Source: RBG-16-66-20 sp049651845 (GTDB lineage Bacteria > Pseudomonadota > Gammaproteobacteria > Burkholderiales > SG8-39). Taken from it: DNA of 64,000 bases. The position numbers and the translations under genes are program-made. The notes below the pieces were generated by a model that saw nothing but the letters and a program-made list of their open reading frames with translations, was not told where the DNA came from and did not search any database. Below, piece by piece: positions 1 through 9,197 of this stretch; positions within the stretch are counted from its first letter, which is position 1; each line of letters begins with the position of its first letter. Location: NCBI GenBank assembly GCA_049651845.1, contig JBASCW010000044.1, positions 1 to 64,000 on the forward strand, given 5' to 3'.

Positions 1-62
1 CCATCCTGGGTCACATCGGCACCACGCATCGTCGGCTTCCCTTTATTCTTCTCGACGATCAT
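1..62 (-). CDS. Putative IS transposase, N-terminal fragment (runs off window)
   Basis: An ATG at 62 opens a frame of 20 codons that continues past the window edge. The peptide contains MRGADVTQDG about 12 residues in. This resembles the MRGxDxxQ start of many IS5/IS1182-like DDE transposases (family knowledge recalled, not searched). No catalytic residue lies in the window. The frame runs in the same direction as the truncated kinase and begins ~46 bp beyond the kinase break, which is the geometry expected if the element inserted into the kinase gene. It could instead be a different short frame, so confidence is moderate. Confidence 0.4.
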   Translation of the reverse strand, partial: MIVEKNKGKPTMRGADVTQD

Positions 63-107
63 TCGACAACGTATGAGGCGATGAATTCCATGAATTCGCG
101 GCGAATT

Positions 108-120
<13 letters not shown>
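1..120 (-). mobile_element. End of an insertion sequence (partial)
   Basis: The first ~120 bases are more AT-rich than everything to their right and cut the histidine-kinase coding frame off just after its EGTGLA motif. Read on the minus strand, the stretch has a short non-coding end carrying several GAATTC/AAATTC repeats, followed by the start of a transposase-like frame (62 to 1). The junction reads CTAG, which fits the YTAR target preference known for IS5-type elements. Only one end is visible, so the inverted repeat and the target duplication cannot be checked here. Confidence 0.5.
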
Positions 121-1017
<897 letters not shown>

Positions 1018-1021
1018 GAAG

Positions 1022-1027
1022 TATATT
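1022..1027 (+). promoter_or_regulatory. -10-like box just upstream of the hydantoinase A gene
   Basis: TATATT lies six bases before the ATG at 1034. With a normal -10 to start-site distance, transcription would begin at or next to the A of that ATG, giving a leaderless mRNA. The same spacing recurs before gcvT and before the last gene of the window. No good -35 is visible. Confidence 0.35.
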
Positions 1028-1033
1028 CGACGC

Positions 1034-3118
1034 ATGCCCCGAAGCAGCAAACGCGCCCGCCTCGCCGCCGACATCGGCGGCACGTTCACCGACGTGGTGC
1101 TCGAGCATGGCGGGCGGCGCCACTCGGCGAAGGTGCTCACCACGCCGCGCGCGCCGGAAGCCGGCATGCTGGCAGGGATAGGCAAAGTGCTCTGCGCCGC
1201 CGCGCTCGCGCCCGGCGACGTCGGCGTGCTGGTGCACGGCACCACGCTCGCCACCAACGCGCTCATCGAGAGGAAGGGCGCGAAGACCGCGCTGGTCACC
1301 ACCGCGGGCTTTCGCGACGTGCTCGAGATGGGCTACGAGAAGCGCTACGAGCACTACGACCTGGAGATCGAGCTGCCGGCGCCGCTGGTGCCGCGCGGGC
1401 TGCGATTTGCGGTGCCCGAAAGGATGACCGCGAAAGGCAGGGTCGACACGCCTTTGGATGAAACCGCCTTGCAGGCTCTCGTTGAAAAACTGCAGCAAGC
1501 GCGAGTCGAAGCCGTGGCCGTCGGCTTTCTTCACTCCTACGCAAACGATGCCCATGAGAGAAGGGCCGGCGAGCTGCTCGCCAGGGCGCTGCCGCGCGTC
1601 GCGATCACGCTGTCCTCCGCGGTGTGCCCGGAAATCCGCGAGTACGAGCGCTTGTCCACCGCCTGCGCCAACGCCTACGTGCAGCCGCTGATGGCGAGCT
1701 ACCTGGAGCGCCTGGCCGCCGAGCTCGCGCGCCGCGGCTTCGGCTGCCCGCTGTACCTCATGACCTCGGGCGGCGGCCTCACCACGCTCGAGACCGCGCG
1801 CCGCTTCCCGGTGCGGCTGGTGGAATCCGGCCCCGCGGGCGGCGCGATCCTGTCGGCGGGCCTCGCGCGCGAGAACCGGCTCGACGAGGTGCTCTCCTTC
1901 GACATGGGCGGCACCACCGCCAAGATCTGCTTCATCGACGGCGGCCGGCCCGAGCAGTCGCGCCGCTTCGAGGTCGCGCGCGTCTGGCGCAACCTCAAGG
2001 GCAGCGGCCTGCCGGTGCGCATCCCGGTCACCGAGATGGTCGAGATCGGCGCGGGCGGCGGCTCGATCGCGCGCCTGGACGAGCTCAAGCGCATCCAGGT
2101 CGGTCCCTCGAGCGCCGGCGCCGAGCCGGGGCCCGCCTGCTACGGCCGCGGCGGCGCCGAGCCCACCGTCACCGACGCGAACGTTGTGCTGGGACGCATC
2201 GACCCGAACATGTTCGCTGGCGGCACGCTTCAATTGGATTTTCTCGAAGCAAGGAAGGCCATTGCGGCCCGGCTCGGCACCCCATTGGGACTGGCCGCAC
2301 ACTGGGCCGCGGCCGGCGTCGGCGAGATCGTCGAGGAGAACATGGCGAGCGCGGCGCGCGTGCACGCCATCGAGCGCGGCAAGGTGGCCGAACGCTGCAC
2401 CATGATCGCCTTCGGCGGCGGCGCGCCGCTGCACGCGGCGCGCCTGGCGCAGCGCCTCGGCATCCGGCGCGTGCTGGTGCCGGTGGACGCGAGCGTGGGT
2501 TCGGCGGTGGGCTTCCTGCGCGCGCCGATCGCCTTCGAGGTGGTGCGCAGCCTGCGGCGGCGCGAAGACGCTTTCGACGTCGTGGTGCTGAACGAGCTGC
2601 TCGGGAAAATGCAGCACGAGGCGAAGGCGATCGTTTCCGCAGGCGCTCTCGGCGCGAAGCTCCAGGTGCACCGCGCGGTCGAGATGCGCTACGAGGGCCA
2701 GGGCCACGAGATGTCGGTGCCGCTGCCCGCGGGACCGCTCAAGCCCGCGCACGCGAAGAAGCTGCGCGCCGGCTACGAGCGGCGCTACGAGGAGCAGTAC
2801 GGCCTGCGCATCGCCGACGTTCCGGTAGAGTTCCTGACCTGGTCGGTGAACGTTTCGACCGGATTGAAGGGCGAGCAAAGGAAATTGAAGGCAGATTCGA
2901 TACGAGGCGTGAAAGGCAGGACCCTGCGTCCTGTCTTCGACCCGGTCGCAGGCAAGCGCGAGAACGTGCCGCAGCTCGAGCGCGCGGCGCTCGGGCCGGG
3001 CGCCCGGCTCGCGGGCCCTGCGCTGATCGCCGAGCCGCAGACCACCACGCTGGTGCCGCGCGGCTGGGCGTGCCGGGTGACCGCGGCGGGCCATCTCCTC
3101 CTGGAGCAACGGGCATGA
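1034..3118 (+). CDS. hyuA: Hydantoinase/oxoprolinase family protein, subunit A
   Basis: A 694-aa member of the HyuA / 5-oxoprolinase N-half family, which couples ATP hydrolysis to opening of hydantoin, 5-oxoproline or related cyclic amides. The N-terminal domain has the phosphate-binding DIGGTFTD at residues 13-20 and HGTTLATNALIERKG. The central domain has SFDMGGTTAK and the glycine-rich EIGAGGGSIA. Length is normal for the family. The ATG at 1034 keeps eight residues before the DIGGT loop; an ATG at 1016 behind GGGAG is an alternative. The stop overlaps the hyuB start by 4 nt (ATGA), so the two subunits are translationally coupled. The substrate cannot be read from sequence; a neighbouring P450 and dehalogenase suggest a xenobiotic or heterocycle rather than housekeeping oxoproline. 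Confidence 0.85.
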   Translation: MPRSSKRARLAADIGGTFTDVVLEHGGRRHSAKVLTTPRAPEAGMLAGIGKVLCAAALAPGDVGVLVHGTTLATNALIERKGAKTALVTTAGFRDVLEMGYEKRYEHYDLEIELPAPLVPRGLRFAVPERMTAKGRVDTPLDETALQALVEKLQQARVEAVAVGFLHSYANDAHERRAGELLARALPRVAITLSSAVCPEIREYERLSTACANAYVQPLMASYLERLAAELARRGFGCPLYLMTSGGGLTTLETARRFPVRLVESGPAGGAILSAGLARENRLDEVLSFDMGGTTAKICFIDGGRPEQSRRFEVARVWRNLKGSGLPVRIPVTEMVEIGAGGGSIARLDELKRIQVGPSSAGAEPGPACYGRGGAEPTVTDANVVLGRIDPNMFAGGTLQLDFLEARKAIAARLGTPLGLAAHWAAAGVGEIVEENMASAARVHAIERGKVAERCTMIAFGGGAPLHAARLAQRLGIRRVLVPVDASVGSAVGFLRAPIAFEVVRSLRRREDAFDVVVLNELLGKMQHEAKAIVSAGALGAKLQVHRAVEMRYEGQGHEMSVPLPAGPLKPAHAKKLRAGYERRYEEQYGLRIADVPVEFLTWSVNVSTGLKGEQRKLKADSIRGVKGRTLRPVFDPVAGKRENVPQLERAALGPGARLAGPALIAEPQTTTLVPRGWACRVTAAGHLLLEQRA

Positions 3119-4677
3119 AGCGGCAACTGGTGCGGCAGATCCTCTGGAACCGTCTGATCGCGGTGGTCGAGGAGCAGGCCAACGTGCTGCTCAAGACCGC
3201 CTTCGGGCCGATCACGCGCGAAGCGGGCGACCTCTCGGCCGGCGTCTACGACACCAAGGGCCGCATGCTCGCGCAGGCCGTGACCGGCACCCCCGGGCAC
3301 GTCAACACCATGGCCACCGCCGTGGCGCACTTCCTCGAGCGCTTCCCCCCCAGATCGCTCAAGCCGGGCGACGTGCTGGTCACCAACGACCCCTGGATGG
3401 GCACGGGGCACCTGTTCGATTTCGTCACCGTCACGCCGGCGTTCCTGAAGGGCCGGCACATCGGCTTCTTCGCCTCGACCTGCCACGTCATCGACATCGG
3501 CGGCCGCGGCTTCGTCGCCGAGGCCACCTCGGTGTACGAGGAAGGCCTCTACGTGCCGCACATGAAGCTCATGCAGGCAGGCAAACCGAACGAGACCTTC
3601 TTCTCGATCCTCGCGGGCAACGTGCGCGAGCCGACGCAGGTGCGCGGCGACCTGCTGGGTCTCGTCTCCTGCAACGAGGTGGCGACGCGGCGCCTGGCGG
3701 CGATGCTGGAGGAGTTCGGCCTCAAGGAGCTCGATTCGCTCGGCGAGTACATCGTCTCGACCTCGCGCGCCTCCATGCTCGCGGCGATCCGCAAGCTGCC
3801 GCGCGGCACCTGGCCGGCCTCGATGAAGCTGGACGGCTACGAAGCGCCGATCGAGCTCAGGGCCGCGCTCACGGTGAGCGACAAGGGGATCCACGTCGAC
3901 TACGCCGGCACTTCGCCGGCCTCGCGTTTCGGCATCAACTCGCCCAAGTGCTACACCGACGCCTACACCTCGTTCGGCGTGAAGTGCATCGTCGCGCCCG
4001 GCATCCCGAACAACGCCGGCTCGCTCGAGGTGGTGTCGGTCTCGGCGCCCGAGGACACGATCGTCCACCCGTTGCGCCCGCGCGCGGTGACCGCGCGCCA
4101 CGTGATCGGGCAGATGCTGCCCGAGCTCGTGTTCGACTGCTTCGCGACGCCGCTCGCGGGCAGGGTGCCCGCCGAGGGCGCGGGCAGCATGTGGGTGCTC
4201 GGCCTGTCGGGCGGGCCGCAGCTCGAGGGCGCTCAGTCCGATGCCACGCGCTTCAACGTGATCTCGATCGGCATCGGCGGCATGGGCGCGCGCCCCGCGA
4301 AGGACGGCCTCTCGACCACCGCCTTCCCGAGCGGCGTGGGCGCGATCCCGGTGGAGATCACCGAGGCGCAGTCGCCGCTGCTGTTCCGCCGGCGCGAGTT
4401 CGCCGAGGGCTCGGCGGGCGAGGGCCGGCAGCGCGGCGGCCGCGGCGTGCGCATCGAGATCGAGAACACCGAGCCGCAGCCCTTCGCCATCGCCTGCGCC
4501 ACCTTCGAGCGGCGCCATCACCCGGCGCGCGGCCGTGCCGGCGGCGGGAACGGCCGCGTAGGGCGCGTCGAGCTCGCGAGCGGCAAGGTGCTGCCCGGCA
4601 AGGAAACCTACGTCGTGCCCGCGGGCGACCGCCTGGTCGCCGAGATGCCGGGCGGCGGCGGCTACGGCAAGAAATAG
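3115..4677 (+). CDS. hyuB: Hydantoinase/oxoprolinase family protein, subunit B
   Basis: A 520-aa HyuB-family protein, the partner of HyuA in ATP-dependent cyclic-amide hydrolysis. Family features seen are the opening helix with NRLIAVVEEQANVLLKTAFG, the motif DVLVTNDPWMGTGHLFDF, CHVIDIGGRG and the glycine-rich tail EMPGGGGYGKK. It starts within the last codons of hyuA (ATGA overlap), so a roughly 1:1 complex is likely. The region is uniform high GC with no sign of breakage. The downstream P450 starts 17 bp after the stop, consistent with one operon. Could also be assigned to acetophenone carboxylase-like or N-methylhydantoinase B subgroups; the sequence does not decide. Confidence 0.85.
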   Translation: MKRQLVRQILWNRLIAVVEEQANVLLKTAFGPITREAGDLSAGVYDTKGRMLAQAVTGTPGHVNTMATAVAHFLERFPPRSLKPGDVLVTNDPWMGTGHLFDFVTVTPAFLKGRHIGFFASTCHVIDIGGRGFVAEATSVYEEGLYVPHMKLMQAGKPNETFFSILAGNVREPTQVRGDLLGLVSCNEVATRRLAAMLEEFGLKELDSLGEYIVSTSRASMLAAIRKLPRGTWPASMKLDGYEAPIELRAALTVSDKGIHVDYAGTSPASRFGINSPKCYTDAYTSFGVKCIVAPGIPNNAGSLEVVSVSAPEDTIVHPLRPRAVTARHVIGQMLPELVFDCFATPLAGRVPAEGAGSMWVLGLSGGPQLEGAQSDATRFNVISIGIGGMGARPAKDGLSTTAFPSGVGAIPVEITEAQSPLLFRRREFAEGSAGEGRQRGGRGVRIEIENTEPQPFAIACATFERRHHPARGRAGGGNGRVGRVELASGKVLPGKETYVVPAGDRLVAEMPGGGGYGKK

Positions 4678-4694
4678 AACGCCGCAGGAGACCC

Positions 4695-6083
4695 GTGGAC
4701 GCACCTCGAATCGACTTTCCGCCGATGGAAGGCGCGCCGGCGCCGGCGCGCTGGCTCGGCCTCGCGCCGCGCTTCGACGTGATGGCGACGCTGGAAAAAG
4801 GCCCGCTCTGCTACACCACGCTGCTCGGCAAGCGCATTTACTTCGTCAACGACGCCGAGTTCGTCAAGCGCATCCTGCTCGACAACGTCGCCAACTACCC
4901 GAAATCGGTGACCTACCGCAACAACCTGCGGCCCTTTCTCGGCGACGGGCTGCTGATCTCCGAGGGCGATTTCTGGAAGCGCCAGCGGCGCCTGGCGCAG
5001 CCCGCGTTCCACCTGCGCCGCCTGAAGGCGCTCGCCGCGGCGATGGCCGAGTGCGCCGCGGCGATGGCCGCCGGCTGGCAGCACGGCCGGGTGATCGACG
5101 TGATGGCGGCGATGAACGCGGTGACGATGGATATCGTCGCCCGGACGCTGTTTGGCGCGGACGTGAGCGGCGATATCTCGGAAGTCGCCGAGGCGATGGC
5201 GGTGCTGCAGGAGGAGACCGGGCGCGTGCGGCTCACCGCGTTCTTCGATCTGCCCGAATTCCTCACGCGGCCGCGCGGCCGGCGCTTCGCGCACGCCGTG
5301 GAAACGCTCGATCGCATCGTCGGCCGCATCGTGGCTGCGCGGCGCGCCGAGGCGCGCAGCGATCGTTCAGATCGCGACGACCTGCTGCAGATGCTGCTGG
5401 AAGCGCGCGACGAGGACACCGGTGAAGGCATGACCGACAAGCAGCTGCGCGACGAGCTGGTGACGCTGTTCCTCGCCGGCCACGAGACCACCGCGATCGC
5501 GCTCACCTGGAGCTTCCACCTGCTCGCGCAGACGCCGCGCGCCGAGGCGGCGCTGCAGGCCGAGGTGGACGCGGCGCTGGCGGACAAGCCGGCGCCCGAT
5601 TTCGACGACCTGGAGAAGATTCCCTACGCGCGCATGGTGGCCGAGGAGTCGATGCGCCTCTACCCGCCCGCCTACGTTTTCAGCCGCCGCGCCGCGGGCA
5701 ACGACCGGCTCGGCCCCTACGACATGCCGGCCGGCGCGCACATCGTGATCAGTCCCTACGCGCTGCACCGGCGCCCCGACTACTGGCCCGAGCCCGACGC
5801 CTTCTGGCCCGAGCGCTTCGCGCCCGGCGCGCGCACCGACCGCCCGAAGCTCGCCTACCTGCCCTTCGGCGGCGGCCCGCGCGTGTGCATCGGCAACTCC
5901 TTCGCGATGATGGAGCACGCCATCGTGCTCGCGGCGGCGATGAAGAACTGGCGCCTCGAAGCCATTCCGGGCCGCGAAGTGCGCACCGAGCCGCGCATCA
6001 CGCTGCGCCCGCGCGGCGGGCTGCCGATGCGCGTGCTGGCGCGCGATACGCCTCTACCGGCAGAGGCGCATGGCAGCGCCTGA
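4695..6083 (+). CDS. Cytochrome P450
   Basis: A soluble bacterial P450 of 462 aa. The I-helix oxygen-activating motif AGHETT is at residues 261-266, the K-helix ExxR (ESMR) at 318-321, and the heme loop FGGGPRVCIGN carries the thiolate ligand Cys398. Start is GTG 4695, chosen because GCAGGAG lies at 4684-4690 and no ATG fits a Shine-Dalgarno; an ATG at 4724 would remove the first nine residues. It has no membrane anchor, so it needs separate ferredoxin/reductase partners. None is adjacent, although a ferredoxin-NADP reductase sits at 14544. It follows hyuB by 17 bp and overlaps the HAD gene by 14 bp, arguing for one transcript and a shared catabolic role. Confidence 0.9.
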   Translation: MDAPRIDFPPMEGAPAPARWLGLAPRFDVMATLEKGPLCYTTLLGKRIYFVNDAEFVKRILLDNVANYPKSVTYRNNLRPFLGDGLLISEGDFWKRQRRLAQPAFHLRRLKALAAAMAECAAAMAAGWQHGRVIDVMAAMNAVTMDIVARTLFGADVSGDISEVAEAMAVLQEETGRVRLTAFFDLPEFLTRPRGRRFAHAVETLDRIVGRIVAARRAEARSDRSDRDDLLQMLLEARDEDTGEGMTDKQLRDELVTLFLAGHETTAIALTWSFHLLAQTPRAEAALQAEVDAALADKPAPDFDDLEKIPYARMVAEESMRLYPPAYVFSRRAAGNDRLGPYDMPAGAHIVISPYALHRRPDYWPEPDAFWPERFAPGARTDRPKLAYLPFGGGPRVCIGNSFAMMEHAIVLAAAMKNWRLEAIPGREVRTEPRITLRPRGGLPMRVLARDTPLPAEAHGSA

Positions 6084-6777
6084 GCTCCTCAAGCGCGAGA
6101 TCAAGGCGCTGGCGTTCGACCAGTACGGCACGATCGTCGACATGCAGAAGGGCCTGACCGAGGCGGTCGCGCCCTTCCTGAAGCAGAAAGGCTGGGACGG
6201 CAAGCCCGGCAGCTTCGTCACCTGGTGGCGGCGCACGCACTTCGAGAACTCGATGATCGACGCGCTCTGCGACCGCGGCCACACGCCCTACCGCGAGATC
6301 GGCCAGCGCGCCGTCTCCCACGTCATGGATCGCTGCGGCATCGCCTATACACAGGACGAGGTGCGCGGCCTGGTCGCCAAGATCGAGAAGCTGAAGCCCT
6401 TTCCCGACGTGGTGGCGGCGCTCGGCAAGCTGCGGTCCGCGGGTTACCAGCTCGCCATCCTGTCGAACGGCGACCCCGACATGCTCGAGGCCGCGGGGCC
6501 GCACATCGGCTTCGCGTTCGACCACGTCATCTCGGTGGAGGAAGCGGGCTATTTCAAGCCGCACTGGAAGACCTACGCCAAGGCCGAGGAGATCCTCGGC
6601 GTGAACCGCACCGGCATCCTGTTCGTCGCCAACCACGCCTTCGACTGCATCGGCGCGAAGTCCTACGGCATGCGCACCGCGTTCATCGACCGCCGCAAGA
6701 GCCCCTTCGGGCACACGCCGCACCAGCCCGATCTCGTCGTGGCAGACTTCGCCGAACTGGCTGCCAGCCTTGTCTGA
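6070..6777 (+). CDS. HAD-superfamily haloacid dehalogenase type II-like hydrolase
   Basis: A 235-aa protein of the L-2-haloacid dehalogenase subfamily. Asp17 in AFDQYGT is the expected nucleophile. LSNGDPDML supplies the motif-II Ser with Asn, KPHWKTY the motif-III Lys, and VANHAFDCIGAK the last acidic motif. Helices typical of the type-II cap follow the nucleophile. Type II enzymes hydrolyse short 2-haloacids by SN2 attack, but members of this subfamily also act on other substrates, so halogen removal is only likely. The start at 6070 lies inside the end of the P450 gene (14-nt overlap), implying coupled expression. Confidence 0.82.
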   Translation: MAAPELLKREIKALAFDQYGTIVDMQKGLTEAVAPFLKQKGWDGKPGSFVTWWRRTHFENSMIDALCDRGHTPYREIGQRAVSHVMDRCGIAYTQDEVRGLVAKIEKLKPFPDVVAALGKLRSAGYQLAILSNGDPDMLEAAGPHIGFAFDHVISVEEAGYFKPHWKTYAKAEEILGVNRTGILFVANHAFDCIGAKSYGMRTAFIDRRKSPFGHTPHQPDLVVADFAELAASLV

Positions 6778-6849
6778 AAACGGCATGTTCGCCCTAGAGC
6801 CGATCGCGGAACGCAGGATCGACGAGTCCGCCGAGCGCGGCGAACGGGC

Positions 6850-7716
6850 ATGACAACTTCGGGCCTTCCGGATTGCCGCTACCTTGTCAGCGCGCGCGAC
6901 GCGAGGGATCGGCTCGGCGAGGCGACCCTGCTCGATCTACGCCCGGCCGAAGACTACGCTGTCGGTCACATCGAGGGCGCCCGCCCGCTCGACCTGTACG
7001 GCGTGAGCCTGAACGACACCTCGGAAGCGCCGATGAACGCGTTCTTCGCGCTCATTCGCACGCTGCTCGGCTCGCGCGGCGTGACGCGCGAGCGGCCCGT
7101 CATTGTGTACGATCACGAGAGCGGTGAGCGCGCCGCGCGCGCGGTCTGGCTCCTCGCGGCACTCGGGCACCCGGATGCGCGCATCCTCGACGGCGGCACG
7201 CAGGCTTGGACCGACTCGGGACAGAGGCTCGTGCGCCTGGAGTCCGCGCCGCCACCCGTGGATCCGGCGAAGGCGCCGCCCACTGCGTCGCCCTTGCGCG
7301 GCGCGCCCGAGCCCGCGCTCATCGCCACGCGCTTCGACGTGCAAAAGGCCATCGGCGACGCGGGAAGCGTGATCCTGGACGTGCGGCGCGCCTCCGAGTA
7401 TCTCGGTAGCGAGAAACGCGCGCGTCGCGCGGGCACGATCCCCGGTGCGGTGCACGTCTTCTGGCGCGAGCACCTGGATGCAAAAGGCGCGTTCCGTCCC
7501 GCGGCCGAGATTCGCGCGCTCTACGAATCGAAGGGCGTCACGCCCGACAAGGACATCATCGCGGTGTGCCACGGCGGCTACCGCTCGGCCAACAGCTTCC
7601 TCGCGCTCAAGTCACTCGGTTACCCTCGCGTGCGCAACTACCTCGGCGCCTGGGCTGAGTGGGGCAACCGCGAGGACACGCAGGTCGTCGTTCCGTCCTC
7701 CGCCAGATCAGCTTGA
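6850..7716 (+). CDS. Tandem-rhodanese sulfurtransferase
   Basis: A 288-aa protein with two rhodanese domains (about 15-130 and 160-280). The second has the active-site loop CHGGYRS starting at Cys240, which would carry the persulfide. The first has DHESGERA where the loop would be and lacks the Cys, as is normal for the structural N-half of thiosulfate and 3-mercaptopyruvate sulfurtransferases. No signal peptide, so cytosolic. It starts 72 bp after the HAD gene and may share its transcript. Its last 9 bp overlap the end of the convergent sulfatase gene. Donor specificity (thiosulfate versus mercaptopyruvate) cannot be fixed by eye. Confidence 0.85.
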   Translation: MTTSGLPDCRYLVSARDARDRLGEATLLDLRPAEDYAVGHIEGARPLDLYGVSLNDTSEAPMNAFFALIRTLLGSRGVTRERPVIVYDHESGERAARAVWLLAALGHPDARILDGGTQAWTDSGQRLVRLESAPPPVDPAKAPPTASPLRGAPEPALIATRFDVQKAIGDAGSVILDVRRASEYLGSEKRARRAGTIPGAVHVFWREHLDAKGAFRPAAEIRALYESKGVTPDKDIIAVCHGGYRSANSFLALKSLGYPRVRNYLGAWAEWGNREDTQVVVPSSARSA

Positions 7717-9018
7717 AGGCGTAGCCATGTCGGCCGGCGTCGCCGGCACCGAGTAGGCCGCGTCGGGATGCGTCGGCAGCTGCGCCTCCCAAGCCGAAAA
7801 TTTTTCCCTGAGAAGAGAAAAAAGTTTCGGCGCGCGCTTGGCGTGGTTGGCGCGCTCGCGCTCGTCGCTGGCGAGGTTGTAGAGGAACTCGTTGCCCTCG
7901 ACGGAGAAGTACTTCCAGTCGCCCGAGCGCAGCGCCTTCTGCTCGCGGTAGAGCATCTTCCAGTACAGGTCTCTCGCGAAGGTCTTGTTCGGGTTCTTCA
8001 GGACGGGCAGCAGGCTTCTGCCGTCCAGGGGGTAGTTCCTGTCGGGAGAAACCCCCGCCGCATCGAGCATGGTCGCAACCCAGTCCATCGTGACCGCGTG
8101 CTGCGCGGTGACGCCGCCCTTCTTCACGACCGCCGGCCAGCGCACGATGTAGGGCACGCGGATGCCGCCTTCCAGCAGGTCCATCTTCTTGCCCACCAGC
8201 GGCCAGGTGTCGGAGTAGCGCTCGCCGCCGTTGTCGCTGGTGAAGACGACGAGAGTATTTTTTTCAATCTTGAGTTTCTTGAGAACGGACAAAATCCGGC
8301 CGATGCCCTCGTCCATTTGCCGGACCATGGTGAGGTAGGTGGCGAGCGAGCCGCCGTCGAAGTGGTAGATCTTGCCGATGCGCCTGGACTCGGCCGCGTC
8401 GGCGCGCGTCTCCCAGGGCCAGTGCGGCGCGTTGTAGTGCACCGAGAGCAGGAACGGATTCTCCCTCTCGCGCGAGAGGAACTCGACCGCGCGCTCCGTG
8501 ATGAGGTCGGTGAGGTAGCCCTTGCGGAACACCTCGCGCTCGCCGTCGAACAGGTCGTGCACGCCGCCCGGGTCGCGGTGCGAGAAGTAGTCCTGCGCGC
8601 CCGAGAGCATGCCGAAGAACTCCTGGTAGCCGCTCTTCAACGGCCCGAAATGCGGCGGGAAGCCGAGGTGCCACTTGCCCACCAGCGCGGTGGCATACCC
8701 CGCGTCGCGCAAGAGCGACGGCAGCGTCGGGTGCGCGGGCGGCAGCCCCAGGCGCGGGTCGCCGCGCGCCGGGCCGCTGCGGATCGGCTCGTCGGCACCG
8801 CCGCGCAGCCGATGCTGCCAGCGGCCGGTCATCAGCGCGAAGCGCGTAGGCGAGCAGACCGAAGAGTTGGCGTAGCCCTGCGTGAAGCGCAGGCCCTCGC
8901 GGGCCATGCGGTCGAGCGAAGGCGAGCACTTGGACCTGCCGCCGTAGCAGCCCAGATCCGCGTAGCCGAGGTCGTCAGCGATGATGAAGACGAAGTTGGA
9001 CCGCTGCGCGCGCCTCAC
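7708..9018 (-). CDS. Sulfatase (formylglycine type)
   Basis: A 436-aa alkaline-phosphatase-fold sulfatase. FIIADDLGYADLG gives the two metal-binding Asp residues (15-16), CSPTR at 55-59 is the consensus for conversion of Cys to formylglycine, GKWHLG supplies a Lys/His pair, and FTSDNGG supplies further metal ligands. Start is GTG 9018, because it overlaps the stop of the 60-aa gene upstream (GTGA) and puts the metal-binding strand at the usual distance from the N-terminus; longer in-frame extensions have no start support. No signal peptide is visible, unusual for a sulfatase and suggesting a cytosolic enzyme. Residues near 8240-8290 use AT-rich codons unlike the rest of the gene. Confidence 0.85.
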   Translation of the reverse strand: MRRAQRSNFVFIIADDLGYADLGCYGGRSKCSPSLDRMAREGLRFTQGYANSSVCSPTRFALMTGRWQHRLRGGADEPIRSGPARGDPRLGLPPAHPTLPSLLRDAGYATALVGKWHLGFPPHFGPLKSGYQEFFGMLSGAQDYFSHRDPGGVHDLFDGEREVFRKGYLTDLITERAVEFLSRERENPFLLSVHYNAPHWPWETRADAAESRRIGKIYHFDGGSLATYLTMVRQMDEGIGRILSVLKKLKIEKNTLVVFTSDNGGERYSDTWPLVGKKMDLLEGGIRVPYIVRWPAVVKKGGVTAQHAVTMDWVATMLDAAGVSPDRNYPLDGRSLLPVLKNPNKTFARDLYWKMLYREQKALRSGDWKYFSVEGNEFLYNLASDERERANHAKRAPKLFSLLREKFSAWEAQLPTHPDAAYSVPATPADMATPSS

Positions 9019-9197
9019 GCGTCGCGTCGTTCCGGAAATTGCGCCAGGTTCTGCGCCAGCTGCTCCATTTCCTCCAGCGCCCGGATGATGTTCTCCAGAG
9101 GCAATTCCGCCCAGCGCCGAAGCTGCTCGCGCTGAGCCCCGTCCCAGGTGGTCAGGCGCCAATCTATGAGTTCGTCCTGCTCTTCAGGTTCCGCCAT
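9015..9197 (-). CDS. Small acidic hypothetical protein (60 aa)
   Basis: I do not recognise this family. The 60-residue product is acidic and largely helical, with a Trp-rich N-half (DWRLTTWDG) and a heptad-like C-half (ENIIRALEEMEQLAQNLAQ). Its start lies within the last 14 bp of the nucleotidyltransferase gene and its stop overlaps the sulfatase start by 4 nt, so all three are translationally coupled. The position directly after a MNT-type nucleotidyltransferase is what one sees for small partner proteins of toxin-antitoxin-like pairs, but nothing in this sequence proves such a role. Confidence 0.6.
   Translation of the reverse strand: MAEPEEQDELIDWRLTTWDGAQREQLRRWAELPLENIIRALEEMEQLAQNLAQFPERRDA

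Noticed and set aside
6850..7716. First rhodanese domain as an inactivated enzyme
   Set aside because: Loss of the Cys in the N-terminal half is the normal state of tandem rhodaneses, so it is not an anomaly.
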